DNA of 64,000 nt from Podocnemis expansa (Eukaryota > Chordata > Testudines > Podocnemididae). Shown one piece after another: positions 1-10,135 of this stretch; positions within the stretch are counted from its first letter, which is position 1, and each line of letters begins with the position of its first letter. A program made the position numbers and the translations under genes. Below the pieces are notes generated by a model. The model was given only the letters and a program-made list of their open reading frames with translations. It made no database searches and was not told the origin of the DNA. The DNA is taken from positions 13,806,282 to 13,870,281 of the forward strand of contig ML681997.1 of assembly GCA_007922195.1 (NCBI GenBank). The letters are read 5' to 3'.

Positions 1-401
1 CCCTGGAAAGGAGAAGCCTGAAGTGGAGGGAGTCATATAAGAACCCAGAGGCCTGGAACTGAAGCAGGCACTTCCTCATCACCACCAGGATCATGGGGAA
101 AACTGGCACCAAAAAATATGGGGGGCAGGGTTTAAGCCCCACAGGAAGTCCCATCCTAAGCAGGCTGAATGACAGCCCTTTGTGATTCCTTGGCACACTA
201 CAGATAAACCAGGAAGGCATAGCTGGGGCTTGCCTAAGAATTGGAGACCTCTGGTACACTTCTGCCTCAGACCCCACTTGCTACTTCTCTCTTACTGTGA
301 TTTGCATGGATCCCAGATTTTCAGCTCTTGGTCTCAGCCAGGCTCCTGACCCTGATCTCAGCTGAGGGTAGCTGCTGACCCTGGATCAGTCCCACTTCTT
401 A
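1..401. other. Upstream flank, no gene seen
   Basis: Non-coding DNA at the left edge. No long ORF, splice-framed exon, RNA gene or repeat family was recognised. The short open frames here have no recognisable protein features. Confidence 0.5.
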
Positions 402-409
402 CCTTATGG

Positions 410-625
410 CAGCGTTTCCCAACCAGTGTGCCATGGCATACAGGTGTGCCGTCAGGCCTGAGTAGGTGTGCCACAGAATTTTTAGAAAAGTCACTGGAAT
501 TGTTCTGGATTTGGCTCATTGGCTCATGAATATTCCCGAATTCTTTCAGAACTATATGGTGGTGTGCCTCAAAATAATTAAAGGTGTCAAGGTGTGCCAC
601 AGCAGTAAAAGGTTGGAAGCCACTG
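410..625. mobile_element. hAT-type MITE, 216 bp
   Basis: The element is bounded by an exact 8-bp target-site duplication CCTTATGG (402-409 and 626-633). Its ends are imperfect inverted repeats: CAGCGTTTCCCAACC at the left and the complement of CAGTGGCTTCCAACC at the right. An 8-bp duplication with CAGnG termini is the hAT signature. It is too short to encode a transposase, so it is non-autonomous. The interior holds repeated 'GGTGTGCC' motifs. Confidence 0.88.
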
Positions 626-633
626 CCTTATGG

Positions 634-3440
634 TCTCAGTTTGGTAATGGCCTCTGATTTTGCAGTTTTGACCTGACCTGGCCCAGTTTGATCGCTAACT
701 CTTCAGCCCAGATACTGAGCAGCTCACCCCAGACTGCTTACAACCTATTCCTAGATAGAGTAGATGCTACTGAGTTTTTAGGAAGCATACCTTTCTCTCC
801 CTTTTCCAGCTGACAGTAGCATACTGGCTCCTCAGTTTTCTCAGGCACTGTCACCTTGGGAAGTAGGAAATAGGAAACAGAAGTATGTGTCTCTTATAAG
901 GTCATGTAGAGAGCTTGTTCAAAGCCATTCAGGAGCACTTTCTATAGATGCTTTAGTAAACATGGAGTGGTCCAAATCTAACATCTTTTTAAAATATTAG
1001 CTTAAACAGCACTCTCAAATTCTTGGATCAAAGTCACTACATAAGTGCAAATCAAGTAATAACTAATAATACATTTAAAGTTTTACAATCTGAATTCCTC
1101 ACAGTCAGGAGTTTTAATGATCCATGTGACTATATGTGTATAAAAAATCTTCCCAGTTAAATAGCTGTTGTTGGGCTAGTCCAGAAATATCTATGTTTAC
1201 CATCCCTTCAAACACTAAACTTTTAAAATGGTTTTCTAGGTTTTGCACCTTGAAGTTGTGTTCCTTTAGCTTTATTTTTCCATCAGGTTTCATTTTTGTG
1301 CTAATCCAAATTAATCTTTATTTAAAAGGTGAAACAATGTAGGCTGGGTCCATGCTGCATTGAAATCAATGGTAAAACTCCCACTAACTTCAGTGGAGCC
1401 AAGATTTCATCCTGCATCTCATTTCTTTAGTTCAGTGTAACATAACTTTTTAAGACAGGGGAACAAATTCACAACTGGTGTATAACATGAGTGGATTAGT
1501 GCCTGTTATGTGAAGAATTGATCTACTTGAGATGCTTCAGTTTGCTCTCTGATTTTTCTTTCCTGTCATTGAATTTGAACATTCTCTCTGAAGGTGCATA
1601 ATTAAAATGTTCTAAAGTAACCTGTTTAAAAATGGTCAGAACATTATATCTTATCTCTGTAGGTTTTTTGTTTGTTTGTTTGTTTGTTTTAACCAATGGA
1701 TTAGGACAGAAGGGCTAGTTTCATACCTTTCCATTGATTTATATTCTGGTAATCCATCCATTCTTTGCCATTAACCTATATAGTCAGTATTTTTTTTTTT
1801 TGGTAACATAATACCAGGGGAACAGTTTGTGCACCTTGTCTCCTAGTATTTCATAAACCAGAGTAAACAGATGTGAAATTTGAGGAAGTGTTTAGGGAAA
1901 TCTAGGGACTTCCCTGAAAAATAGGTTTTATAGATGGTAAGGTCATTGGTGATAATTGTATTATAAAACCCATGACATATGCATTTGTAACAATTCCCCA
2001 GTGATTTCATTGTTCTCAGAGAGAAAAAATGCCATGTTTTTCTTCACTCCTTAATACATGTCCCAACTGTTATTGTAAAAGCAGCCACTTCCTACTTTAC
2101 CAAGCTATTTTATTTACAGTACTTTCATATTTTCTGGAGATAAATCTGAATCAGCCTCAGATCTAAACCTCTTTGGGGAAGTTCATACTGGAACTTTTGC
2201 AGTTTGAATTCATCTTTAATAGGCAGCTAGTAAATCTAAATGATCTGTTGTTTTGTTTTGGTTTTTTTAAATACTTCCTTTTGATCAAACAAAACAAGGT
2301 TTCTTTTCCTTTCTCAGGGCTTGTAGCAATGTTTGCTGGCATGATTTTATTTCTTAACCTGCTGCTTTATTGGTGGGTGAAACCCTACAGAACTTTTTCT
2401 CCAAAGTGATTGGGAATCTTATCAGTAAGAACAAGATTTGGCAAAAAGAGCAAGAAACCCAGGCTTGTATCATGCAATCAAATCTGTTAGCACAGACTCC
2501 CATGACTATGCAGAGCTCCATTGCAATCAGTGAGTGCAAGGCACTGGTACAGGAGTTTTTGTGAGCTGGTCAGATTACACAATTGGAGCCCTAGAAATGG
2601 AATTCATCCATTAAACTAACTTTCTTCTAGATTCCTCTGTTAGACCTGTATGAGAATTATTTAAGATACTACAGGCACCACACTTTTACCTTTAGCATCC
2701 TTTTAATGCACCAAGGTAAGTTTTGGTGATAATTCTGGTATTTGTACTCATTTTAGTCTGCAGCTAAATGCAAACTTGATGTTTAGTGGCAAGTATAACT
2801 GTGCTCACAAACCCAGGAAAAGAAGTGTAATTTACACAATTTACTACTGCATCATCTTTTTTAGTGTATTTACACCCTGGAGAAGGCAACTATGTGAGGT
2901 CCTGGTGCATATTGATATCAGTAGAAATGTTTCCAGTAACTTCAGCAGGTGCTGGGTCTGCCCCTGATGAGGTGGTATGGCATATCCCAGTTTTTTTTTA
3001 CAAAACCAGCTGGCTTACCTATGTGGGTTTTAAAATTTATGCCCAGCTATTCAAGCAAGTATCAGAAACAAGTGATATGTAACAATATCAGTAATGTTTT
3101 TACATCAGGGGGACAGAATTATAGAGATGTTTTGACTGTATCTGGTAGTTTTCATGGAAAAGACAAAATAAATACTCTGATCACTCTATAGCAGACTTTG
3201 TAGTCCTCATGCCCAAAGGATACCTTCACAACACTTTCAGAAGACAATCCTGGGAGCTTAAATTCATTACTCCAATAGATGCCAAGAATCATGGACTGAC
3301 CAGATACATGGGATTTATGATTTATTATAACAATGTATAATCCGCTAATCATCTCTTTTTGTCCTATGACTGCAGATGTGTTAACAGGCCCAGCTATACT
3401 GAATAGTTCCACAGGGGTGGAAGCGTTCGTCTAGCTCACT
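634..3440. other. Mostly unique upstream DNA
   Basis: AT-rich non-coding sequence with a (TTTG)n run near 1668-1690 and a poly-T near 1790-1801. Open frames are short, with no recognisable domains. Short stretches at 1348-1425 and about 2895-2990 resemble an old dispersed repeat with a 'TTCAGTGG' core. Confidence 0.45.
1348..1425. repeat. Old dispersed repeat with ACTTCAGTGGAGCC core
   Basis: Shares the order 'AACTCCCA..AACTTCAGTGGAGCC..GATTT' with 43555-43640 (TTTTGCTG..GATTTCAGTGGAGCCTGGATTTT). Class is not certain. It looks like a short relic of an ancient LINE/SINE tail common in amniotes. Confidence 0.4.
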
Positions 3441-3512
3441 AAACCAAAGGAGGATTCCTGTGGCACTTACGTTTGTCAGTCTTAAGTGCCACAGGACTCC
3501 TTGTTTGTTCTA
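3441..3512. repeat. Deleted inverted copy of the GTGGCAC retroposon
   Basis: Two short arms, GGATTCCTGTGGCACTTA and TTAAGTGCCACAGGACTCC, face each other with about 10 bp between them. These are the outer ends of the foldback family described at 59569-59781 with the middle removed. Confidence 0.75.
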
Positions 3513-3689
3513 CGTTGGATAGTCTCTTAAAATATGTGCTAACTACCTATGTGAAACAATCTCTTCCATTTTGTATTTTGCTGTGACACTGGGAGTTCTG
3601 TTCTCAGACTTGGAGAACAGCTTTGTGTGGGTTAGAAAGCTCATTTGTCTCATTAATAGAAATGGGTCCCATAGAAATATTAGTTCACC

Positions 3690-4615
3690 CCACCTTGTTT
3701 CTCTTTGGCAACAAAATGGGCCATGAAATTCAGCATTGATATGGGCAAATTAATGCACATTGGAAAAATGCCAGCTAAACATGTATAAGTCTGGGTTCTA
3801 AATTTGCTATTGCCATTCAGGAAGATCTGGGAGTCACTGTGGAGACTTCCCTGAAAACTTCAGTTCAATGTGCAGCAGCTGTCAAAAATACTAACAGAAT
3901 TTTAAGAATTATTAGAAAAGGGATAGAAACTATCATACTGCCACTGTATAAATCCATGATGCATCCCTATGTTCAATATTGTATCCAGTTCTTGTTGCTC
4001 CACATCCAAAAGGATACAATGAAACTGGGAAAGGTTCAGAGAAATGCAACAAAGATGATGAATGGTATGGAACAGCTTCCATCTGAGGACAGACTAAAAT
4101 TGTTAAGGGTGTTTATCTTAGAAAATAGATGACTAAGGGGGAGGTATGATAGAGATCTATAACATCATGAATGCTGTGGAAAAAGTGAATAGAAAAATGT
4201 TGTTTAATTTTTCCAGCAATACAAAAACCAGAGGTCACCCAATGAAACAAAGAGGCAGCAGGCTTAATACACACAAGAGGAAGTACTATTTCCACACAGT
4301 GAACAGTCAATCTATGGAATTTATTGCCATTTGGATATTGTGATGGCAAAAATTTAAGCGGGTTAAAAAAACTCCCAAGGTAACCTCACAGAGGAAAGGT
4401 CCATCAGTGGGTATTAGTCAAGATGTTCAGGGACACTACAAAACTCTGCGCTCAGGGAGACTCTAAATCTCTGACTGCCAGGAGGGGAAGACAGGCTGGA
4501 TCCCTCTGATTGCTCTGTTTTGCACACTCCTCCTGAAGTTCTGGTACTTGCCATTGTTGGAGACAGGATACTGAGCTAGATGGATGATTGGTCTGACAGG
4601 CAGCACTTGTATAAG
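3690..4615 (+). mobile_element. CR1 LINE, 3' half (degenerate)
   Basis: Reads in sense as the C-terminal part of CR1 ORF2 and the 3' UTR. A frame at 3839-4132 translates to a CR1-like stretch with 'QCAAAVKNTNRIL' and 'YPYVQYCIQF'-like features. Downstream are the usual 'GTCCATCAGTGGGTATTAG' and 'CAGGATACTGAGCTAGATGG' tail motifs. Frameshifts and stops interrupt it, so it is a dead 5'-truncated copy. The microsatellite 3' terminus is not obvious. Confidence 0.85.
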
Positions 4616-5624
4616 TAATTCACAGCAGCAGGGCTTAATCCCTTCCTGTACCTCTACTTTGGTCAGTTTGAGCCATGCCATCCTATCCATTTTTATAAAG
4701 TGATTTGAGATCCTCCGACAAGTACGGAGTACAAATTTCACCATGAATCAAGGAAGAATTTGAATCAGCCTACTTGGCAACATCTCCTGACTCATTTCAT
4801 TCTAGCAACTCATTTCTTACAGCTGAGGGCTTAATTTTCATGGATGGGAAAAGCTATGTTTCCGAGACACACTTTAGTAGGGTAAATAGTTCTTGGAAGT
4901 AGCTGACCTGCCAAATCTTCAATTTGATCTACACACCGCCATTGTGCAAGCATAGAGCTCCCTTGAGTTCAATGGATTCCTCATGTGCTTATATATGTGT
5001 TTGACTGAAGCCCAAACATGAAAAAGGTCATGTGTGTCAAGCAAACATGTAGTCATTGTAATGAATGACTTTTCTTTGGTGGAGTGTAGACAGGAAGAGA
5101 ATGAGGACAGGAAAAATTTTCCCCCTGCACCATTTGGGGATTACTCCTGCTGTTTATTCAGTTTCATTTTGGCTATTTTAAATGTATTTATTTATTCCTT
5201 TCCTTACTTATAATACATCTTATGTTTCTTATATGTAGTCTTTCCCCAACTGTAACTCACAATTGCTCATATCACTGGTTGTCATCTGTCTGTTGTGTTG
5301 CCAATGCCAAGTATAAAAAACCATGAGACATGCACCTACCAAAATCATGGGATCAGCTTAAAATTCATTGAATTTTATTTATTTATTTGCTTATTTAATT
5401 TTTGGGGATTGTGTGTATGGTTCTTGTAGTTGACTTCCAGAGGGCATGGGTGTGTGTGTGTGTGTGTTAGTGTGCTTTTAGGGTATACCTGCATCACATT
5501 TTTAAGCTTTTGCCCAACATCAGAAAACTTGCTTTTTAGAAATGAAAACCAAGATTTTCACTTTATCAAATGAATCCAAGAGCTGGGGCTGTCCTGAAAA
5601 TATCAGATCCAGGGGAAGTTGGCA
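4616..5624. other. Unique non-coding stretch
   Basis: No gene seen. Contains a (TG)n run at about 5449-5467 and AT-rich stretches around 5180-5400. Confidence 0.4.
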
Positions 5625-5765
5625 ACACCGCTTTTATTGTTGTTGTGTTATTGCCACTCTTAGTATAGTAGTAATGCCTTTGATGCGCTAGGCCCCCATT
5701 GTGTTAGGCAATGTATGAAAATGAAAATGATTAATAAAAAGTCCCTACATGCTTACAGTCCAAAG
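5625..5765 (+). repeat. L3/CR1-like 3' relic
   Basis: The order 'GCTAGGCCCCCATTGTGTTAG', 'AAAGTCCCTACATGC', 'TTACAGTC' matches the 3' region of ancient L3/CR1 elements as I remember it. Short and diverged. A second relic of the same family is at 60558-60752. Confidence 0.6.
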
Positions 5766-6018
5766 CTGGTCATTTCCCCTCTTCTGTTGAATTTGCTTTG
5801 CAGTTCCTGGAGGGGAGAGGGGTAGAGCTGTAAAAGGAGCTAAGAAGTCTGGACTCTGGTCCCATGAGTGTGGGTGTGCTGCTGAACCCATCTCCCTTTA
5901 GTAAACACCAGCTTGCCAGGGGAGCAGTGACCATGATAAGGAAAGCTGCAGCATGAAGCCAGTTGAGTTCCTCATTCCCCCTGCAGCATGCAGAAGGGAC
6001 ACCTTTAGTGTTCAATCC

Positions 6019-6130
6019 AGCTGCAAAGAGAGAGAGAGAGTGTGTGTGTGTGTGTGAGACTGTGTGGGTATGAGCGTGTGTGGGTGTCAGTGTGTGGGTG
6101 TGCAGTAACTAGAGAGAAAGTGTGAAAAAA
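6019..6130. repeat. (GA)n / (GT)n microsatellite
   Basis: A compound simple repeat: AGAGAGAGAGAG followed by TGTGTGTGTGTGTG and diverged GTGTGGGT units. Confidence 0.9.
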
Positions 6131-6141
6131 ATGGTTCCTAA

Positions 6142-6437
6142 GGGGCAGCCTTGTTAGACTAGTTCAATGGTTCTCAACCTTTTGTGGGTCGAGACACACT
6201 TGGCAGCACTTTGTGACTCCACAGGATGCACCAGCCCACCCCTCAGGCCCAATGCAGCCATCTCTCCAACTCTCTGTGACATACTTACCACTGTGTGGTG
6301 ACGCAGTAATGTGTCCCGACACAGTGGTTGAGAGCTGCTGGTCTAGTTCAGCAAAACAAACAAGGAGTCCTGTGGCACTTTTGAAGGCCAAGCATTTATT
6401 ATTACAGAAGTATTCGCGTAGGGATTTCCGTAACCCC
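6142..6437. mobile_element. GTGGCAC retroposon copy, split by a hAT MITE
   Basis: The left part (GGGGCAGCCTTGTTAGACTAG, 6143-6163) and the right part (GTCTAGTTCAGCAAAACAAA onward) are adjoining segments of the short foldback-family repeat. They are now separated by the MITE at 6165-6340. The right side fades into a poly-C tract near 6437. Confidence 0.75.
6165..6340. mobile_element. hAT-type MITE, 176 bp, nested
   Basis: Ends CAATGGTTCTCAACC and the complement of CAGCAGCTCTCAACC. Flanked by GACTAGTT (6157-6164) and GTCTAGTT (6341-6348), a 7/8 duplication of host-repeat sequence. It inserted inside the short retroposon, so it is younger than that copy. Confidence 0.88.
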
Positions 6438-6654
6438 CCCCCCCCCCCATCCCTACCCCTGGAGTTTCCCAACGCCCCCCCCCAGTTGTCAGCTAGTGTT
6501 ATACCAAATTAGTGAGCACCCCTACAGTCCCTAATGGCAAGTCCTGGGAAGAACACTGCCCCCTCTACCCGCTAAAGTCAAGTCCTGGGGAGACACTGCC
6601 CCCCTACACCCCCCCAATATAAAGTCCTGAGGAGGAAGACCCAGCTGCAGTCCT

Positions 6655-7054
6655 ATGTTCCCTCTCAGCCGTGCACATGTGCACACACACACAGGTCATG
6701 AAACCCGCACACACAACAAAATAAAGCCTGCACAAAACAATTAAACAGTGCTAATATTTTTATGCCACTTTAAGAAAGCACTTTCAAGTAGCATGTTTCA
6801 AACAAGGCTTTGTAATTAAAAAAATCATTTCCATAAACAGAATTCAAAATAAAAATAAATAAATAAAATAAAAAATAAAAAAATTCAAAATAAAGTTTAG
6901 ATATTATTTGCATCATACACACTAGCTTTCTTGAGCTCACCAGTTTGACCACCCTCACTGGAGTGTGCACCAGTTTGGACACTGGCTCCGAAAATTTGCA
7001 GAGAAGAATTTGTTTGCGCACGCAGCCTGTGAGATATTAGAGGCAACATTGCTG
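6655..7054. mobile_element. MITE of the GTTCCCTCT family
   Basis: Begins ATGTTCCCTCTCAGC and ends with the imperfect complement (ATTAGAGGCAACAT). Interior is AT-rich, with CACACACAC and (AAATA)n runs near 6845-6890. The copy at 49151-49683 has the same termini. No clear target duplication was found. Confidence 0.6.
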
Positions 7055-7084
7055 AAAAACAAACAAACAAAAAAAAACCAAACC

Positions 7085-7735
7085 CCACCCCAGACCCAAG
7101 GAGTCGTGTGGCACTTTAAGACTAACATTTATTTTTCGCATGAGCTTTTGTGGGTGAAAATCCCACTTTGTCCATTGCTTTGAAGATGGGGGAACTTACA
7201 GAATGGCATGAAAATAAATTTCCAAAGGGATAGCCGTGTTAGTCTAGTCCAGCAAAAAAAACAAAACAAAAAACAAAACAAAAAAACAAGGAGTCGTGTG
7301 GCACTTTGAGAGTAACAGATTTATTTTTTGCATGAGCTTTTGTGGGAGAAAATCCCACTTCGTCCACTGCTTTGAAGATGGGGGAACTTACAGAATGGCG
7401 TGAAAATAAATTTCCAAAGGGATAGCCGTGTTAGTCTAGTCCAGCAAAAATAAAAATAAAAACCAAGGAGTCGTGTGGCACTTTGAGAGTAACAGATTTA
7501 TTTTTCGCATGAGCTTTTGTGGGAGAAAATCCCACTTCATCCATTGCTTTGAAGATGGGGGAACTTACAGAATGGCATGAAAATAAATTTCCAAAGGGAT
7601 AACCGTGTTAGTCTAGTCCAGCCAAAAAACAACAAGGAGTCCTGTGGCACTTTGAGACTAACAGATTTATTTTTTGCATGAGCTTTCGTGGGCAAAAATA
7701 CCACTTCCAAGATGGGTGAACTCACAGAAAGGAAC
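7085..7735 (-). repeat. Head-to-tail array of the GTGGCAC retroposon
   Basis: AAGGAGTC is reached at 7098, 7288, 7465 and 7634, giving periods of 190, 177 and 169 bp. Each full junction reads ...CTTACAGAATGG, then AAATAAATTTCCAAAGGGATAGCC, TAGTCTAGTCCAGC, an A-rich linker and AAGGAGTC. Linker length differs between units, which explains the uneven period. All units point the same way; the strand with the hammerhead-like core is minus. The array ends about 250 bp before the AKT1 CpG island. Individual units have lost core bases (for example CACGAAA has become CACAAAA). Confidence 0.88.
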
Positions 7736-7974
7736 GAAACTAAATTCCTTCCCAGTACAAAGTTGAAGCGAACAGACATAAAGCTTTTCCAAGCCGGTTG
7801 CGAATATTTCAAACAGGCTTGGGACCCTAAAAGAAATGCTCAGGGAGACTCTCTCATGGGTATCCTCAGAGTTTCTAACTCCATGTGCCATCTCTCTAAA
7901 GCTCTATCCACTAATCAAGTGTGCCACCACTCTAACCTTTTCTGGCATTTCTCGGCGCGACAGAGCAAGATAAT

Positions 7975-8650
7975 ACTCAATAGTCCAATCCTCGGCTGGC
8001 GAGAAAGCCGGGGGTGTAAAACTTTGGAAACTGACAAACATCGCTGCCGACACTCCCCGCCCGGCGGTGCGGTGCGGCGCAGCGCGGCGCTCAGGGCAGG
8101 GCGGGGAGCGGGGCGGGCGCTAGGACCCGGCGGCGGCGGCGGCCAGACGGCGGCTGCCCCGGCGCGTGTGTGCGGCGCTCGCAGCGGCAGAGGGAGGCGG
8201 CGGGCGCGGGCTGGCGGAGCCGGCGCAGCCTGAAGCGCGCGGCGGGGGCCCCTCTGCTCCCAGCGGCGGGAGCGGGGCGCCGCGCGGATGGGCTGAGTGG
8301 CGGCGGGAGGGGGCGGAGGAGCGGCGCGGCCGGGGATGGTGAGGCGGAGGCTGCGCTAGCCCAGCTAGGCCCTAGCGCCGGACCCGCCGCCGCCCCGCGC
8401 CAGGCATGTAAGTCCCGGCTGACCCCACCCGGCCACCGTAGGCGCCCTGCGCGCGCGCCGCTCCCCTCCGCCGGCGCCGCCTGGGCGGGGGAGGGGGCGG
8501 TTGGCGCGCGCGGCGGCGGCGGCCCCTGGCGGTTGGGGGCGCCGCTGACAGGAAGCGGCCGTTGGGCGAGGCGACCACGGGGCTGGGGCGGGGGGAGCTG
8601 CCCCCCTGCTAGGAGCGGGCGGGGGGCTCCCCTGAGGCTTGTCAGGCGCC
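7975..8650 (+). promoter_or_regulatory. AKT1: AKT1 CpG-island promoter
   Basis: An abrupt GC- and CpG-rich block in otherwise AT-rich DNA. A CCAAT box lies at 7985-7989. GC-box cores follow (CCCCGCCC near 8055, GGGGCGGGCG near 8110, GGGGGCGGAGG near 8308). CGG-rich runs lie near 8128-8142 and 8510-8523. No TATA box is seen, so dispersed initiation is expected. It is the only promoter-like island upstream of the AKT1 start codon and on the correct side. The transcription start cannot be fixed from sequence. Confidence 0.8.
8055..8407 (+). other. AKT1: AKT1 non-coding exon 1 (approximate)
   Basis: AKT1 genes usually have one or more 5'-UTR exons before the ATG exon. The best donor in the island is CAT|GTAAGT with the exon ending at 8407. 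A second candidate is ATG|GTGAGG ending at 8338. The 5' boundary is a guess placed within the GC boxes. Neither end is confirmed, and other leader exons could exist. Confidence 0.5.
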
Positions 8651-8880
8651 TTCGTGAGCCCAGCAGGCGGCCCTGTGGCGCTTTGAAAGGCCCGCCCGTT
8701 GATTTATGGCATGAGCTTTCGTGGGAGGAAACCCCACTTCCGCAGGGCTTCGGTTGCCTCCTCTCCACAGCCTCTGAGGAAATGGGGTTTTCTCCCCGGA
8801 AAGCGGGCGCCCTCCGCAAATGACTTGCTCTTTCAAAGCCCCGCCTGCCGCCTGGTTTCGTTGGCTGGCAGAGACTAGGG
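8650..8880. repeat. GC-shifted inverted copy of the GTGGCAC retroposon
   Basis: Left arm (about 8655-8760) and right arm (about 8765-8880) align with the foldback family (CATGAGCTTTCGTGGGAG, GGTTTTCTCCCCGGAAAGC, TTTCAAAG, GCTGGCAGAGACTAG). Many A/T positions have become G/C, for example GTGGCGCTTTGAAAGGCCCG where other copies read GTGGCACTTTAAAGACTAAC. It abuts the CpG island and seems to have drifted to its base composition. Confidence 0.75.
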
Positions 8881-9188
8881 CAGCGGTCTTGAATCAACAA
8901 GGAGTTGTGTGGCACTTTAAGACTAACCGATTTATTTTTTGCATGAGCTTTCGTGGGAGAAGATCCCACTTCCTCAGATGCTTCGAAGAGGGGTGAACTT
9001 ACAGAAAGGGTCTTGAATCAGTCAGGGCCGCTTGAGGACTAGTACAGGGCGGTGGAAGGATGAATACGTTAGCCCGAGGGCTGCGCCGCTGAAGCTTTTT
9101 CGTACAACGATATTGCAAATATTGGTAGCAATAGTGTCATTGCGGGCTGCGGGAAGTAGCAGTAGGGGTCGCCTGTTTGAGAGCCCTG
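8881..9188. mobile_element. hAT MITE (CAGGGGTCTCAAAC family), interrupted
   Basis: Starts CAGCGGTCTTGAATCA and ends GTTTGAGAGCCCTG. Internal blocks 'GGCCGCTTGAGGACTAG', 'CAACGATATTGCAAATATTGG' and 'GTGTCATTGCGGGCTGC' match the copies at 9310, 26285 and 37541. Removing the 112-bp insert and one 12-bp repeat leaves 184 bp, in line with 182-188 bp for the others. Flanks GACTAGGG and GACGGGGG are a weak 6/8 duplication. Confidence 0.82.
8897..9008. mobile_element. GTGGCAC retroposon fragment inside a hAT MITE
   Basis: A 112-bp one-arm copy (ACAAGGAGTTGTGTGGCAC...CTTACAGAAAG) flanked by an exact 12-bp repeat GGTCTTGAATCA (8885-8896 and 9009-9020). On the minus strand it reads CTGAGGA, A, GTGGGA...TCCCAC, GAAA, so the hammerhead-like core is intact. 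It lacks the TAGCC...TTAGTCTAG end found in most insertions. Confidence 0.85.
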
Positions 9189-9194
9189 GACGGG

Positions 9195-9670
9195 GGTTAC
9201 CAGATGTCAGGCCAAAGGAGGACGTGTCCTCTTTTTTGTCTTCCCGTCCTCCGACCGGCAGGCGTTTTCAAAATACGTGATTTGGGGTTTTTGCTCACAG
9301 GAGTTAAAGCAGGGGTCTCAAACTCAAATCACCATGAGGGCCGCATGAGGACTAGTATGTCAGTCCGAGGGCCGCACCTCTCAAACCTTTTGTTGTTGGT
9401 ATTTGCGATATTGTTGTACAAGCAGTGTCATTGTGGGCCACAGGAAATAGCTTTAGGGGCCGCATGAGACCCATGTGCTGTGTGTGTGAGACCCCTAGGT
9501 TAAAGGATGCTGGAATGCCCCAGAGCAACATATTTTTAGGGGGAAGAATTTCAGAGCCCCCTAAAGAAAGAAGATGATGACATTAATACTACATTTTCTC
9601 CACATGTCCACCAACATCCTCCTTTTCATACTTCCCTGTCCTCCTTTCCATGCTTTGGTGTCTGATAACC
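9195..9670. mobile_element. MITE of the GTTACCNGATGTCAGG family, copy 1
   Basis: Starts GGTTACCAGATGTCAGG and ends GGTGTCTGATAACC. Subtracting the nested hAT MITE leaves about 280 bp, matching the 272-bp copy at 9856-10127. Shared blocks include GAGGACGTGTCCTC, TTTTTAGGGGGAAG and ACTACATTTTCTC. No coding capacity. Confidence 0.75.
9310..9497. mobile_element. hAT MITE, 188 bp, nested
   Basis: CAGGGGTCTCAAACTC at the left and the near complement (GAGACCCCTA) at the right. Flanked by AGTTAAAG (9302-9309) and GGTTAAAG (9498-9505), 7/8 identical. It lies within the MITE at 9195-9670. Confidence 0.88.
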
Positions 9671-9855
9671 TTACACTAGACTGACACAGCAGCCTTCTTG
9701 GAAGCTGTCTCCAAACCTCTGTGTGCGCCGCCCTGTTGTTGGGTCTGTGCAGGGCTTATCAAAGGTTTCTGAGATACCTCCCAAAGTCGTGAGACATTTA
9801 GAGTGGGAAAAACAAGTGAGTAATCAAGTGAATCCTCTTCCAACTTAGGTATTGG

Positions 9856-10127
9856 TTAGGTGTTACCCGATGTCAGGCAAAAAGAGGACATGTCTTCCTT
9901 CTTACCTTTGCGTCCTCCATGCATTTTAAAAATCTGATTTTGTCTGGTTTTTTCCGTACAGGGATTAAAGTATGCTGGAAGGTACCAGAACACTCTGTTT
10001 TTAGGGGGAAGCGTTCCAGGGCCCCCTAAAAACAGAGGAATATTCCATTACTACTACATTTTCTCTGTGTGTCCTCCTTTCTGTACTTCCCTGTCCTCCT
10101 TTGCATGCTTTGGTATCTGGTAACTCC
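9856..10127. mobile_element. MITE of the GTTACCNGATGTCAGG family, copy 2
   Basis: 272 bp flanked by GGTATTGG (9848-9855) and AGTATTGG (10128-10135). Ends are imperfect inverted repeats around GTTACC(C/A)GAT. Uninterrupted partner of copy 1. The 8-bp duplication suggests the hAT superfamily. Confidence 0.75.
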
Positions 10128-10135
10128 AGTATTGG

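Noticed and set aside
7098..7735. CRISPR-like array (regular direct repeats)
   Set aside because: Vertebrate DNA; the repeated part is long and shared with dispersed copies, and the linkers are A-rich rather than unique spacers.
8091..8969. 292-codon frame on the minus strand and 217-codon frame on the plus strand (8170-8823)
   Set aside because: Both lie in the CpG island and adjoining repeats; Arg/Ala/Pro/Gly-rich products reflect GC content. No domain, and they run through transposon sequence.
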